Assembly (NCBI GenBank): GCA_018830645.1
Contig: JAHJSA010000032.1
Span: 1 to 61,243, forward strand
Direction: 5' to 3'
Length of the DNA: 61,243 nucleotides
Source of the DNA: Actinomycetota bacterium
Lineage (GTDB): Bacteria > Actinomycetota > Thermoleophilia > RBG-16-64-13
Under the pieces are notes generated by a model, which searched no databases, was not told the origin of the DNA, and was given only the letters and a program-made list of their open reading frames with translations. Made by a program: the position numbers and the translations under genes. Within the stretch, counting starts at the first letter, position 1; each line of letters starts with the position of its first letter. Below are positions 34,813 through 43,225 of this stretch, in pieces.

Positions 34813-35526
34813 TCAGCCTCCGAGCTTGATGTTGAAGCCGCCTCCGCCGCCACCCTGGTCCTTGGAGACCCTCGGCAGCAACCAGGAGAGGAAGGCGTCC
34901 TCGCTGCGGGTTTGCAGCATGAGATAGCCCGGACCGGTGAGATCGACCACGAGCCCCTCTCCGCTGAACAGCGTGGACTTGATACCTCCCACGCGGCGCA
35001 CGTTGAACCCCATGCCCTCGGAGAACGACACCAGATGACCTGTATCGACGGTGAACGTCTGGCCCGCCTCGAGCGTCATCTCGTGGATGGCTCCGTAGCT
35101 CGACAGGACAAGCGTGCCCGTGCCCTGCACCTTCAGCATGAAGAAGCCCTCGCTCGCGAAAAAGGTCTTCGCTCCACCCCACTTCGTGTCGATGCTCAGA
35201 CCTTCCGAAGACGCGACGTACGAACCAGACTGCACGATCATGTTGTGGCCGGCGAACTCCCGCACCGTCATGTCGCCGGGCAGAGCGGGAGCGAGCATGA
35301 TCTGGCCGCCCTGGGCGGGCGCCTGGTAGGTGTTCATGAAGAAACTCTCTCCGCCGAGCACCGAACGCTTGAGGGAACCGAGGACCCCTCCCTTGGCCGA
35401 CGTCTCCACGCTCACGCCCGCCGACATGGCCACCATCGACCCGGCCTCCACCTGGATGCGCTCACTCGGATCGAGCGTGGCGGTGACGAGGGAATACGAC
35501 GGACGATAGTCGATGCTGGTCTTCAT
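34813..35526 (-). CDS. TIGR00266/AIM24-family protein
   Basis: This 237-residue all-beta protein belongs to the AIM24 family. Typical segments are YSLVTATLDPSERIQVEAGS near the start, LGGESFFMNTY, GFFMLKVQGTGTLVLSSYG and LVDLTGPGYLMLQTR (here VVDLTGPGYLMLQTRS). The C-terminus is Gly-rich (GGGGGGFNIKLGG). The bacterial role is unknown; the mitochondrial homologue affects inner-membrane organisation. AAGGGGGG precedes the ATG by about 10 nt. It is same-strand with the GMC oxidoreductase upstream, 95 nt apart. Confidence 0.92.
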   Translation of the reverse strand: MKTSIDYRPSYSLVTATLDPSERIQVEAGSMVAMSAGVSVETSAKGGVLGSLKRSVLGGESFFMNTYQAPAQGGQIMLAPALPGDMTVREFAGHNMIVQSGSYVASSEGLSIDTKWGGAKTFFASEGFFMLKVQGTGTLVLSSYGAIHEMTLEAGQTFTVDTGHLVSFSEGMGFNVRRVGGIKSTLFSGEGLVVDLTGPGYLMLQTRSEDAFLSWLLPRVSKDQGGGGGGFNIKLGG

Positions 35527-35621
35527 GCTCTTTCGCCCCCCTTGCGTGGACCCGCGCGCGTGCTCGCGGCGGGCTCTCGTGACGTTCCGAACTCACCATA
35601 GCAGACCGTGCGCGGAACCTG

Positions 35622-36941
35622 CTACGCCGCCAACCGGTTCCCCAACCATCGCCCCAGTGCCAGCAGCGTCAGTATCGGAGGCAGTCCGGGCGCTTCGGGC
35701 AGGACACTGGCGTCGCAGACGTACAGTCCGTCGAGGCGCGTGCGCAGCTCAGCGTCGACCACGCGGCCGATACCGGCTCCTCCCCCGGGGTGAGCGCCTT
35801 GAGGCCGAGTGACCACGATCGACTCAGGCCTCGCGCCCGCCCCGATCAAGATCTCCCGCGAGAGCGCCGCTCCGCGGTCGAGACGGCGGCGATCCTGGGC
35901 GGTGACCACCTTGCTCACGGAGCCATCGGCGAACACCCGACCCGTGGCCTCATCGGAGATCTTGGTCATGATGCCCAGCGTCCGTTCCCCTGGGAGCGAG
36001 AAGCCCCGCAGACCGGCCTCGATGAAGCGCACCCGGCGCGGCTGGTTGATGTACGGACTGAGGATGAAGCCATCGGCGACCCTGTGTTCCGTGTCGACCA
36101 GCGCCATCGACGGCTCGTGACGCAGGTTCGGCGCCTGCCTTCCTCGGCCCGCATCGCCGGCCCCGGGGATCACCCCGTACGTGTTCACGAACAGGTCTAG
36201 GAAGAGGCCGGCACCCGCCTCGGCCACCCCGGAGTTCAAGAGGATGGGCGGCGTACCCAAACCGCCGGCGGCGAGGATCACGACCTCCGCGGAGAGGTCC
36301 ACGGAACCGTCCGGACCCCGGGCTCGTACGCCCCTGGCCGCCCCCCTCTCGTCGAGCAGCACCTTCTCCACCCGCACGCCAAAGGCGGTGTGGGCACCGG
36401 CCGCCACAGCTTCGTCCACGAACCGAGCCGCCGTCCACTTGGCGCCGTTCGCACAACCCAGGGTGCAGTGGCCGCAGCCTCTGCACTTCCGAGGGTCGAT
36501 AGCTTTGGGCATCGCGGAGAAGGTGTGACCGAGTTCAGCAGCCGCCGATGCAAGGGTACGAGCTCCCGACGACAGAAGCCCGCTGTCGATCGGCCGAACA
36601 CCGATCTCCTCCTCGACGCAGGCGATCTCGCCCTGCAGGGGAATACCCGCCCGAGCGAGTTCGTCGACCAAGCTTGGCACCATGTTGCCGCAGGCCACGA
36701 TCGTGGAGCCGCCGGCAGCGAACGCCCTCCACATGGTCACCCCCTCGCGAGAGCGGGGAGGCAGGTTCGTGACCGGCGCTACGTCGTAGAACCGGGTGCC
36801 GGCGGCGAAGGTGCCGAGGCACGGCTGAGGATGGCCGCGCTCCACGATCAAGACACTCTTGCCGCGCAACGCCAGCTGTCGGGCCACCGCCGCACCGCCG
36901 GCCCCGGAGCCCACCACCAGGTATTCATAGGTCTCGCCCAC
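35622..36941 (-). CDS. GMC-family FAD-dependent oxidoreductase
   Basis: This 439-residue flavoprotein probably oxidises an alcohol or sugar. The FAD-binding Rossmann motif is YLVVGSGAGGAAVARQLA at the N-terminus. The GMC signature region is MWRAFAAGGSTIVACGNMV, and the C-terminal domain has HPGGGAGIGRVVD and VCDASVLPEAPGLPP. A cysteine-rich segment CRGCGHCTLGCANGAKW, known in a GMC subgroup, could hold a cluster or disulfides. GTG at 36941 is chosen: GGAGG lies 7 nt upstream and the fold begins directly. The longer frame starts inside the IS flank. The IS1634 end is only 43 bp upstream, so its native promoter may have been displaced. Confidence 0.88.
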   Translation of the reverse strand: MGETYEYLVVGSGAGGAAVARQLALRGKSVLIVERGHPQPCLGTFAAGTRFYDVAPVTNLPPRSREGVTMWRAFAAGGSTIVACGNMVPSLVDELARAGIPLQGEIACVEEEIGVRPIDSGLLSSGARTLASAAAELGHTFSAMPKAIDPRKCRGCGHCTLGCANGAKWTAARFVDEAVAAGAHTAFGVRVEKVLLDERGAARGVRARGPDGSVDLSAEVVILAAGGLGTPPILLNSGVAEAGAGLFLDLFVNTYGVIPGAGDAGRGRQAPNLRHEPSMALVDTEHRVADGFILSPYINQPRRVRFIEAGLRGFSLPGERTLGIMTKISDEATGRVFADGSVSKVVTAQDRRRLDRGAALSREILIGAGARPESIVVTRPQGAHPGGGAGIGRVVDAELRTRLDGLYVCDASVLPEAPGLPPILTLLALGRWLGNRLAA

Positions 36942-37060
36942 AACGATGCCTCCGCGCAACGACCTCGACGACTCCATACTAACCCGAAGTTTTCGCCCCC
37001 CCACCTCCGAATCCCGCCCCACCACCGGGTTTGTGTCGATGGGCGCGGGCAGGGCTTTGG

Positions 37061-38788
37061 CTACGGGCGGACGTTAAGCAGCTCGAAGGCCCGCTCCTGG
37101 AGTGGGTTCGCCTTGGTGAGCTGAGTGAAGGTGTGCCCGTCGGGCTCGATGCGCACCTCATTGCGGCAGAGGGTGCCGAGCTCGGCCAGGAGATCGGGGA
37201 AGGAGTGGGCGCGGAAGCCGTCCGCGGTCAGCTTGGAGCCCGCCTTGGCCTTCCCCGCCGCCGAACGCTCGGCCGGCGCCACCGGGTCTGCCGGCGCGAG
37301 GGGGGTGTCGTCCGTGAACAGGAGGGGCGCCAGGCGTTCTCTGAGCTCGAAGGTGACGTAGTAGGCGAGCATGCACAGGAACACGTGGGCGCGCACCCTG
37401 GTTTCGAGGTGATGGTGGATGGGACGGACCAGGATCTCGGACTTCATCTGGTGGAAGGCACGCTCGGCCACTTTCAGCTGCTTGTAGGCCCGGACCACCG
37501 CCCGGGTCCCGAGCTCCTCGGCCGTGCAGGTGGTGCGGAGCACGTAGAGGCCGTCGAGCGCCGCCTCCCTGGCGATCCCGTCCTCCTTGCGCTCGAAGGA
37601 GAAGGCGCCGTCCGCGATCCGGAGCAGGAAGTGCTTGGCCATCTTGTATGTGTTGGAGACGCGCCCCACGCGCTCCCCGATGGTGCCGGCGTCCGCGTTC
37701 CGGAGCCTGCCGCGCGGGTTCAGGACCATGGCTCTGACCTTCTCCAGTTCGCCCTCGGTGGCCCGGAGGAGCTCCTCGCGCTTGCGCCGCCGCTCCAGCG
37801 CCACCGCCGGGTTGCGGCAGACGATGAGGCGTTCCCCGGGGAACTCCCGGGCCTGGATCTCGGCCAGGTTGCACTCGTCGAAGAGGGAGAGCTGCAGCTC
37901 TCCCGAGGCGGCCAGCGCCTTCAGCTGGGGGGCGCCAAGCGCGCTTATGAAGCCCACCTCCCGCTCTTTCAGGGTCTCTGCGTGGGCCTCGGTCAGCATG
38001 CCCCGGTCGCCCACGAAGATGACCCGCTCGCAGCCGAAGCGCTCGGTGACCGAGGAGACCGCGGCGGGCAGGGTCTGCTGGTCTTGGGTGTTGCCCGGGA
38101 AGACCTCCACCGCCACCGGCCTCCCCTCCGGCGAGCAGATGAGGCCGTAGGTGATCTGCAGGGTGCCCTTCTTGCCGTCGCGCGAGTGGCCGAGGGCGGC
38201 GAGCGGGCAGCAGCGCCCCTCGAAGTAGCTCGAAGAGAGGTCGTAGAGCACGAAGCCCCCCGGTTCGAGATGACGACGGGCCAGCGCCCGCTCGATGCGC
38301 TCCTGGCGCGCAAGGAGCCAGTCCATGGCAGAGAGGAGCTCCGCCTCCCCAACTTCTCCGAGCGAGAGTTCCTCGGCGAGGGTGGTCTGGGAGAAACGCC
38401 TGGTGGCCGAGAGTTTGCTCCCGGGTGCCAGGAGCCGTTGACAGATGAGGGCCACCGCGAGATCCCGCTCGCGCGAGGGCTCCCGCGACACGAGCCGTTC
38501 GAGATCCAGGGAGCGCACGGTCCCGAGCACCGCCGCTACGTGACCGTGGGGCAGGGAACGCTCTATCTCGAAGCGATCCTCGGCGGCGACCAAGGTCTCG
38601 CCCGCCAACACCCGGCGGATCGCCAGAATGGCCGCTTCGGGCAGGTGGGAGAGGTTGCCGAGGTTCTCGTGGCGCACCCGGCCGTCTTCGCGATAGGAGC
38701 GGCGAAGCAGGTGGGAGACGTAGACGCGGTCGCCGGCACCCTTCGTCTTGATTGTGGCTACGTGAACTGATCCACCACGCTTTGGCAT
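37061..38788 (-). CDS. IS1634-family transposase (copy 1, intact)
   Basis: This 575-residue DDE transposase of the IS4-related IS1634 group has no internal stop. Likely catalytic acidic residues lie in LYDLSSSYFEG and IFVGDRGMLTEAH, and the glutamate helix is in RAYKQLKVAERAFHQMKS. The insertion between the second Asp and the Glu is beta-rich, as expected in this group. Start ATG 38788 is 6 nt downstream of a good -10 box and lacks a Shine-Dalgarno, so the mRNA is probably leaderless. The C-terminus TKANPLQERAFELLNVRP is almost identical in copy 2. Confidence 0.95.
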   Translation of the reverse strand: MPKRGGSVHVATIKTKGAGDRVYVSHLLRRSYREDGRVRHENLGNLSHLPEAAILAIRRVLAGETLVAAEDRFEIERSLPHGHVAAVLGTVRSLDLERLVSREPSRERDLAVALICQRLLAPGSKLSATRRFSQTTLAEELSLGEVGEAELLSAMDWLLARQERIERALARRHLEPGGFVLYDLSSSYFEGRCCPLAALGHSRDGKKGTLQITYGLICSPEGRPVAVEVFPGNTQDQQTLPAAVSSVTERFGCERVIFVGDRGMLTEAHAETLKEREVGFISALGAPQLKALAASGELQLSLFDECNLAEIQAREFPGERLIVCRNPAVALERRRKREELLRATEGELEKVRAMVLNPRGRLRNADAGTIGERVGRVSNTYKMAKHFLLRIADGAFSFERKEDGIAREAALDGLYVLRTTCTAEELGTRAVVRAYKQLKVAERAFHQMKSEILVRPIHHHLETRVRAHVFLCMLAYYVTFELRERLAPLLFTDDTPLAPADPVAPAERSAAGKAKAGSKLTADGFRAHSFPDLLAELGTLCRNEVRIEPDGHTFTQLTKANPLQERAFELLNVRP

Positions 38789-38794
38789 ACCACC

Positions 38795-38823
38795 ATACTA
38801 GGACATATCCTCACATAATGCAA
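38795..38823 (-). promoter_or_regulatory. Transposase promoter (TTGCAT-17-TAGTAT)
   Basis: On the minus strand TTGCAT (38818-38823) and TAGTAT (38795-38800) are 17 nt apart; the -10 ends 6 nt before the transposase ATG. This places the transcription start at or next to the start codon. Confidence 0.6.
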
Positions 38824-38858
38824 GAAGCACTTTGGCTACACCAAACCGCGAAAAGAGA

Positions 38859-38889
38859 GCCCGATACCGCACCGGCAGCGGGATCGGGC
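38859..38889. other. Hairpin at the IS1634 upstream end
   Basis: GCCCGAT-A-CCGC (38859-38870) pairs with GCGG-G-ATCGGGC (38878-38889) around a 7-nt loop. It lies between the inverted repeat and the transposase promoter, where such hairpins typically block read-through transcription from outside the element. Confidence 0.5.
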
Positions 38890-38938
38890 GTCAGGTGGGG
38901 CGAAAACTTCGGACTAGGCGCAGCCGGGGCCGACCGTC

Positions 38939-38967
38939 ACCTCCGGGGCCGGCAGGCCCCCGGAGGT
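38939..38967 (-). terminator. Strong hairpin after the aldehyde dehydrogenase gene
   Basis: ACCTCCGGGG (38939-38948) and CCCCGGAGGT (38958-38967) form a perfect 10-bp stem with a 9-nt loop, 13 nt beyond the dehydrogenase stop. There is no T-run, but the stability and position suggest a terminator. Confidence 0.6.
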
Positions 38968-38979
38968 CCTCGCACTAGA

Positions 38980-40479
38980 CTAGGCCTCGTCGCCGAAGAT
39001 CGTGAAGTGCCAGCCCTTGCGCACGTCACCTGTGAGGTCGGCCATCACGTGCTTGACCGTGGTGTACTCCTCGAACGAGTAGCGCGACAGGTCGGACCCG
39101 AAGCCGGATCTCTTCACGCCACCGTGCGGCATCTCCGAGGCGAGCGGAAGATGGTCGTTGATCCACACTTCACCAACCTCCAACTCCTTGGCCAGGCGCA
39201 GCGCGCGGAACACGTTGCTCGTCCACACAGAGGAGGCGAGGCCGTACTCCACGCCGTTGGCCTTGGCGATGATCTCTTCTTCGGTGTCGAACGCCAGGAC
39301 GACGACCACGGGGCCGAAGATCTCCTTCTGAACCACCTCGTCCTCGTGCCGCGCGCCCGCCAGGACGGTGGGCTCGAAGAAGAAGCCTGGCCGATCGATC
39401 TCCCGTCCACCAACCACGATCTCCACGCCCGACTTCTCGGCCCGCTCCATCACCCCGAGCACTCGTTCGCGTTGAGCTTCAGAGATCAGGGGGCCCATGT
39501 CGGTGGTAAGCAAGGTGGGGTCGCCCACCCGGATCTTGCCCACTTCGGCAACGAACACTTCCAGGAACTCGTTGTACAACGAGCGCTGCACGTACACCCG
39601 CGTGGCGGCGGTGCAGTCCTGGCCGGTGTTGACAAAGCCGGCGACCACGGCTCCCTGGACCGCGGCTGCCAGGTCGGCGTCGTCGAACACTATGAAGGGC
39701 GCCTTGCCGCCGAGCTCCAAGTGGAGCCGCTTCACGGTGGGCGCCGCGGCGGCCATCACCTTGGTTCCCGTGGCGGTATCCCCGGTGAGTGAGACCATGT
39801 CGATGCCCGCGTGGGCGGCGATCGCGGAGCCCACCTCGCCGCCCGGCCCAGTCACCACGTTCAGCACGCCGGGCGGGATGCCTACCTCGAGCGCGATGCG
39901 TGCAAGTTCTATCGCGGTGAACGGGGTGTTCGAGGCCGGCTTGAGCACCACCGTGTTGCCGGCCGCCAGGGCCGGCCCCACCTTCCAGGCCGCCATGAGA
40001 TACGGGTAGTTCCACGGGGCGATGGAGCCCACCACCCCCAACGGCTCCCGCCGGAGGATGCTCGTGTAGCCCTCCACGTACTCCCCCGCCGCCGTGCCTT
40101 CGAGCACGCGCGCCTGCGCGCCCATGAAACGGAGATTGTCGTTGGCGAAGGGCACATCGGAGTTCGAAGAGAGCTTGAGGGGCTTGCCCGTCTGGCTGGT
40201 CTCGAGCGCGGCGAGGCGTCCGGTCTCCTCGTCGAGGCGATCGGCCCACTTGGCGAGATACGCCCCTCGCGCACCGGGAGTCAAGCGCGACCATCCGCGG
40301 TAGGCCTCGCGGGCGGCCTCTACCGCGCGATCGACGTCGACACCTGCGCCGAGGGGCACCGAGCCGACCATGTCGCCGGTCGCCGGATCGATCACTCCCT
40401 GACGGTCGCCGGAGACCGCCTCTGTCTCCTCACCACCGATGATCATCCGATATTCGGCCGGTTGACTGCTCTCGACCAT
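38980..40479 (-). CDS. NAD(P)-dependent aldehyde dehydrogenase (aminobutyraldehyde/betaine aldehyde type)
   Basis: This 499-residue ALDH has the APWNYPYLMAAWKVGPALAA cofactor segment, the catalytic Glu in LELGGKAPFIVFDDADL and the nucleophile Cys in NTGQDCTAATRVYVQ, then KEIFGPVVVV. The GQDCTAATR form is typical of the gamma-aminobutyraldehyde/betaine aldehyde subgroup, so polyamine or choline degradation is plausible but unproven. ATG at 40479 has GAGGAGG 7 nt upstream; a longer reading adds 14 arginine-rich residues. On the far side of the IS lies a GMC oxidoreductase that could supply its aldehyde, though a hairpin terminates between them. Confidence 0.93.
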   Translation of the reverse strand: MVESSQPAEYRMIIGGEETEAVSGDRQGVIDPATGDMVGSVPLGAGVDVDRAVEAAREAYRGWSRLTPGARGAYLAKWADRLDEETGRLAALETSQTGKPLKLSSNSDVPFANDNLRFMGAQARVLEGTAAGEYVEGYTSILRREPLGVVGSIAPWNYPYLMAAWKVGPALAAGNTVVLKPASNTPFTAIELARIALEVGIPPGVLNVVTGPGGEVGSAIAAHAGIDMVSLTGDTATGTKVMAAAAPTVKRLHLELGGKAPFIVFDDADLAAAVQGAVVAGFVNTGQDCTAATRVYVQRSLYNEFLEVFVAEVGKIRVGDPTLLTTDMGPLISEAQRERVLGVMERAEKSGVEIVVGGREIDRPGFFFEPTVLAGARHEDEVVQKEIFGPVVVVLAFDTEEEIIAKANGVEYGLASSVWTSNVFRALRLAKELEVGEVWINDHLPLASEMPHGGVKRSGFGSDLSRYSFEEYTTVKHVMADLTGDVRKGWHFTIFGDEA

Positions 40480-40701
40480 CGTGTCTCCTCCTCGAACGGG
40501 ACGGCGCCGTGTCGCAGGCAACGCGGCGATCTCGGATGCCTACTGAGTAGCGCGCCCTTGGGGCGGCATCGCTGCGAAGTATCCCCGTACATCGGGCCGT
40601 TCAATCCAGGAGATAGGCACTTGACGAGGCCGGGAACCGTGTCCAACGTGCAAGTAGAAGGGACAGGTGGAAGTCAAGCCCAACCATACGGAGAAGGCGG
40701 C

Positions 40702-41295
40702 GTGCCCCTCGCGTTCCACAGTCTGAGTCACGGCACGATCCCCTTCGGGTTCTTCAACGTGGCCACCGATCTCGTCCTCCTGCGCGACCACTTCGTATTC
40801 GCGTCGGACCTCTGCGATTGGATCGGCCAGTGGGCCTGCGCCCCCGGTGACATCGACGAGACTCGGCCTTTCTGGGTGATCCAACAGCAAGACGACATCG
40901 GGAACCTCCACGGGGCGATCAGCGGCGTAGACCACTCGGGGCTCATAGGCGAGTTCTATCGACGCTACCCCTTTCCCGCACTTCCGAGAGAGTTTGCTCA
41001 AGACCCCGAAGGGCACCGCATGCGCGCTGAGGCCGTAAACATTCTGGTGGACGTCGCGGGTCCCGCTCGACCGACACCGATCTCGATCTCTTCTAGAAGC
41101 CGCACGGTCGGACTCGGCCCTTACGAGTTCGACGGTGAAGGTTTCGCAGCGCTCGTGCTCTATCTCTGGCGCGGTGGAATGCCGCGCTGGCGAGACGATG
41201 TGCGCCCCGAATACGTGGACCGCATGATGGGAGCTGTGAGGACCGCCGCGTCGCCCGTGTTCAAGGGGCGCGAGTGGCCCGGGGCGATTCCTTGA
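40702..41295 (+). CDS. Conserved-looking protein of unknown function (197 aa)
   Basis: I do not recognise this family. The product is soluble, rich in aromatic residues, and starts PLAFHSLSHGTIPFGFFNVA. Later come DIGNLHGAISGVDHSG, EFYRRYPFPALPREF and GPYEFDGEGFAALVLYLWRG. Codon use and GC skew by position look coding, and there is no signal peptide or membrane helix. GTG at 40702 is chosen with GGAG 8 nt upstream; GTG codons at 40639 and 40648 are alternatives. It is divergent from the aldehyde dehydrogenase and 100 nt before another unknown gene with its own promoter. Confidence 0.65.
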   Translation: MPLAFHSLSHGTIPFGFFNVATDLVLLRDHFVFASDLCDWIGQWACAPGDIDETRPFWVIQQQDDIGNLHGAISGVDHSGLIGEFYRRYPFPALPREFAQDPEGHRMRAEAVNILVDVAGPARPTPISISSRSRTVGLGPYEFDGEGFAALVLYLWRGGMPRWRDDVRPEYVDRMMGAVRTAASPVFKGREWPGAIP

Positions 41296-41320
41296 CAGTC
41301 CCCCCGCGTATTGCTAGCGT
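41292..41320 (+). promoter_or_regulatory. Promoter with consensus -35 (TTGACA-17-TAGCGT)
   Basis: TTGACA (41292-41297) overlaps the stop codon of the preceding gene. TAGCGT (41315-41320) follows after exactly 17 nt. The next gene starts at 41396, giving a leader of about 70 nt. Confidence 0.6.
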
Positions 41321-41395
41321 CGATGCGTTACGCGTTCTGGTCGAAGCCGAGTTTCTGCCCGCGGTGCGGGCTAGGTGGGGAGTGAGGTCCAGTTG

Positions 41396-42541
41396 ATGCG
41401 ATCAACGGCCGTGTTCAGCAGGCCAGGACACTTTGGCAGAGTCGACTGGGAGTTCGACGACCGCACGATCTACGTCACGCCACAGGGGATGTCCACGGAG
41501 ACGTACCCTCTGCGGCAGATCTCCGGTTTTTCCGGCGATGATTACACTCTCCAGTTCGGTTACGAGGGGCACCAGTTCACGTTATCTCGCCTCGGCGCGG
41601 ATGGGCCGACTCTGCGTGAACGGCTACTACGACGCTGGCCGCTCCTGCGGGCGGAGGCGCTCTGCATCGACGGCGGGGGGGAGCCCGAGTACTTCACCAC
41701 GCAGTATGCGGCGGGCGAGCAAGAGATGCGACCATGCACCGTCCTGCTCTACGATGATGTGATGATCCTCGCCATGGAGGACTGCGACGTCACCCCCGTG
41801 TACCTCTCCTCGTTGTCACACGTGGTGCGCGACGAGTCGGCGTACTCGGTGTCGTTCGTCCGTTGGGATCGGACGGGTGGGACGTTCTCGCGGATGGGAG
41901 CACGCACCGACGAGTTCGTCTCAAAGCTCGACGAAACAAGGCGGTGCCTGGCGGCCGAAGGTGCGTCGACGCTCTCGACTCATCTGCCGACCTTGACCCC
42001 ATCGGCGAGGGCTGCGCTGACCGCCCGGTGGCTCCCCGGGGAGATGATCCCTCTGGCGGCGCTCGAGGCCGGCGCGCCCGGGATCCGCAACGCACTCGTG
42101 GCAAGCTGGATGGCGATCGGCCCCAGGGCGAAGGAGGCCGAAGTCCTGCTGGCCGGCGCCTCTCTCGAGCAGACGTTCGTGGGATACGAGCGACGTCCCG
42201 ATGGGGAGGCAAGCCCCTTGTGGCTCCTCGTGGGGAGAGAGTGGCAGTGGTTCCTCGAGAACCTCTCCGAAGAGACCTACGCGACGTACCGGTTCTCTGC
42301 GGGACCCGAGATGCCCAGCCTGGCGGGGATGCTGCTCAAGTCACAGAGATTCTCTCGAGAGGCCCTCTACCTGCCCCTCGAAGAGCTGGCCGGTGCCCGG
42401 GGAGACCTCGCCATGCCGGCCGCGGAGCTGCCCTTCCTCATGCAGTTGCGCGAGCGCTTCCAGGGACGGATCATTCACGACGACTTCGCCGTCTGGCGCG
42501 AGACGATCACCCGGATCGAGCAAGGTGACCGCTCAGCCTGA
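41396..42541 (+). CDS. Protein of unknown function (381 aa)
   Basis: I do not recognise this family. The first 150 residues are beta-rich, with two similar stretches (DDRTIYVTPQGMSTETYPLR, then TVLLYDDVMILAMEDCDVTP) that suggest repeated PH-like modules; this is speculative. The middle has LTARWLPGEMIPLAALEAGA, and the C-terminal half is mixed alpha/beta, ending FAVWRETITRIEQGDRSA. No signal peptide, membrane helix or catalytic motif is seen. The ATG at 41396 has GAGG 8 nt upstream. Its 3' end overlaps the convergent gene by 35 nt. Confidence 0.68.
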   Translation: MRSTAVFSRPGHFGRVDWEFDDRTIYVTPQGMSTETYPLRQISGFSGDDYTLQFGYEGHQFTLSRLGADGPTLRERLLRRWPLLRAEALCIDGGGEPEYFTTQYAAGEQEMRPCTVLLYDDVMILAMEDCDVTPVYLSSLSHVVRDESAYSVSFVRWDRTGGTFSRMGARTDEFVSKLDETRRCLAAEGASTLSTHLPTLTPSARAALTARWLPGEMIPLAALEAGAPGIRNALVASWMAIGPRAKEAEVLLAGASLEQTFVGYERRPDGEASPLWLLVGREWQWFLENLSEETYATYRFSAGPEMPSLAGMLLKSQRFSREALYLPLEELAGARGDLAMPAAELPFLMQLRERFQGRIIHDDFAVWRETITRIEQGDRSA

Positions 42542-43142
42542 CGGCGGCGGCCACCCCAGACACGACGAAGACCCGCCATCCCACAACCGATCCGCCCGGC
42601 TCCAACACTCCGTACGTGATCATGGACCCGGGGCCGCGTCGAGTGCCGGGCCGAACATGAACAGAGCCGTCGGCGCCCTCGACGCGCAGGTCGAGCGCAG
42701 TGTACGTGATGCTCGAAGCGCCCAGGTTCTCGAGCATCACACGGACTGAGACCAGGCGGTCGCCCGCCTGCGCCCCCTCCGCGGAGAACGACTCGCGCAC
42801 GACATCGAGCACGGAGAGACGCACACCGTTGCCGGTGTCGGAACGACCTGGTACCAGATCGACGCTCACGTCCGCCCCGGCCTCGGGCGAAGGTGTGCCC
42901 GCCGGCCCAACTCCCGGCTCAACCTCCGCCTCAACCGCCGGCTCAACCGCCGGCTCAACCTCAACTCCGGGCGACCGTTCGGTGGCAGCCTCGGCCGGCT
43001 GCGCGAGTGCTGAGGCCCGCAACCCATCGGAGGAGCCTCCCCCGGCACCGACAGGCCCGCACGCCCACACGACGAGGAAGGCCGCGACCAGCCACGCCAC
43101 CTGCAACTTCGTTCCACTCGGCAACCGCCGTACCCAGCGCAT
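42507..43142 (-). CDS. Secreted or lipid-anchored protein with a DUF4352-like beta domain
   Basis: This 211-residue protein has a basic start (RWVRRLPSGTKLQ), a hydrophobic export segment (VAWLVAAFLVVWACGPVGAG) and a Glu/Pro/Val low-complexity linker. A beta-sandwich region follows (RLVSVRVMLENLGASSITYT, then GVLEPGGSVVGWRVFVV), like DUF4352 domains of surface proteins. VWAC could be a lipobox, but Trp at -2 is unusual. ATG at 43142 has GGGGAGG 9 nt upstream; a longer reading from 43187 is less likely. It is divergent from the molybdopterin oxidoreductase gene. Confidence 0.7.
   Translation of the reverse strand: MRWVRRLPSGTKLQVAWLVAAFLVVWACGPVGAGGGSSDGLRASALAQPAEAATERSPGVEVEPAVEPAVEAEVEPGVGPAGTPSPEAGADVSVDLVPGRSDTGNGVRLSVLDVVRESFSAEGAQAGDRLVSVRVMLENLGASSITYTALDLRVEGADGSVHVRPGTRRGPGSMITYGVLEPGGSVVGWRVFVVSGVAAAVRLSGHLARSG
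42916..42963 (+). repeat. Four tandem 12-bp repeats in the export-protein linker
   Basis: Units of the form GGCTCAACCGCC (with 1-3 changes) occupy 42916-42927, 42928-42939, 42940-42951 and 42952-42963. On the coding strand they specify the tetrapeptide VEPA/VEAE, an extended linker. Confidence 0.75.
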
Positions 43143-43213
43143 CGCGACGAACCTCCCCGATTCCGTGATTCCCTCCCCCAGGGACAATAGCGAGCGGTGC
43201 GGACAGAAACGGG

Positions 43214-43219
43214 TATGCT
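43214..43219 (+). promoter_or_regulatory. -10 box of a probable leaderless promoter
   Basis: TATGCT ends 6 nt before the ATG at 43226, with no Shine-Dalgarno. No -35 match at 16-18 nt. Confidence 0.4.
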
Positions 43220-43225
43220 GATCCC

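Larger units (their letters stand above)
36984..38912 (-). mobile_element. Complete IS1634-family insertion sequence (copy 1)
   Basis: The element is bounded by CCGAAGTTTTCGCCCC at 36984 and its reverse complement GGGGCGAAAACTTCGG ending at 38912, giving 1929 bp with one transposase gene. Flanks read ACTAAC before and ACTAGG after, an imperfect match to a 6-bp target duplication. It sits between the GMC oxidoreductase and aldehyde dehydrogenase genes. A second, diverged copy starts at 60291 in the same orientation. Confidence 0.9.

Noticed and set aside
37031-38770. 579-codon plus-strand frame across the IS1634 element
   Set aside because: It is the antisense shadow of the intact transposase; no ribosome binding site and shadow-type composition.
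39811-40701. Upstream extension of the 197-aa unknown protein over the aldehyde dehydrogenase gene
   Set aside because: This part is antisense to a clear ALDH coding region and is Arg/His-rich; a GTG with ribosome binding site at 40702 explains the real protein.
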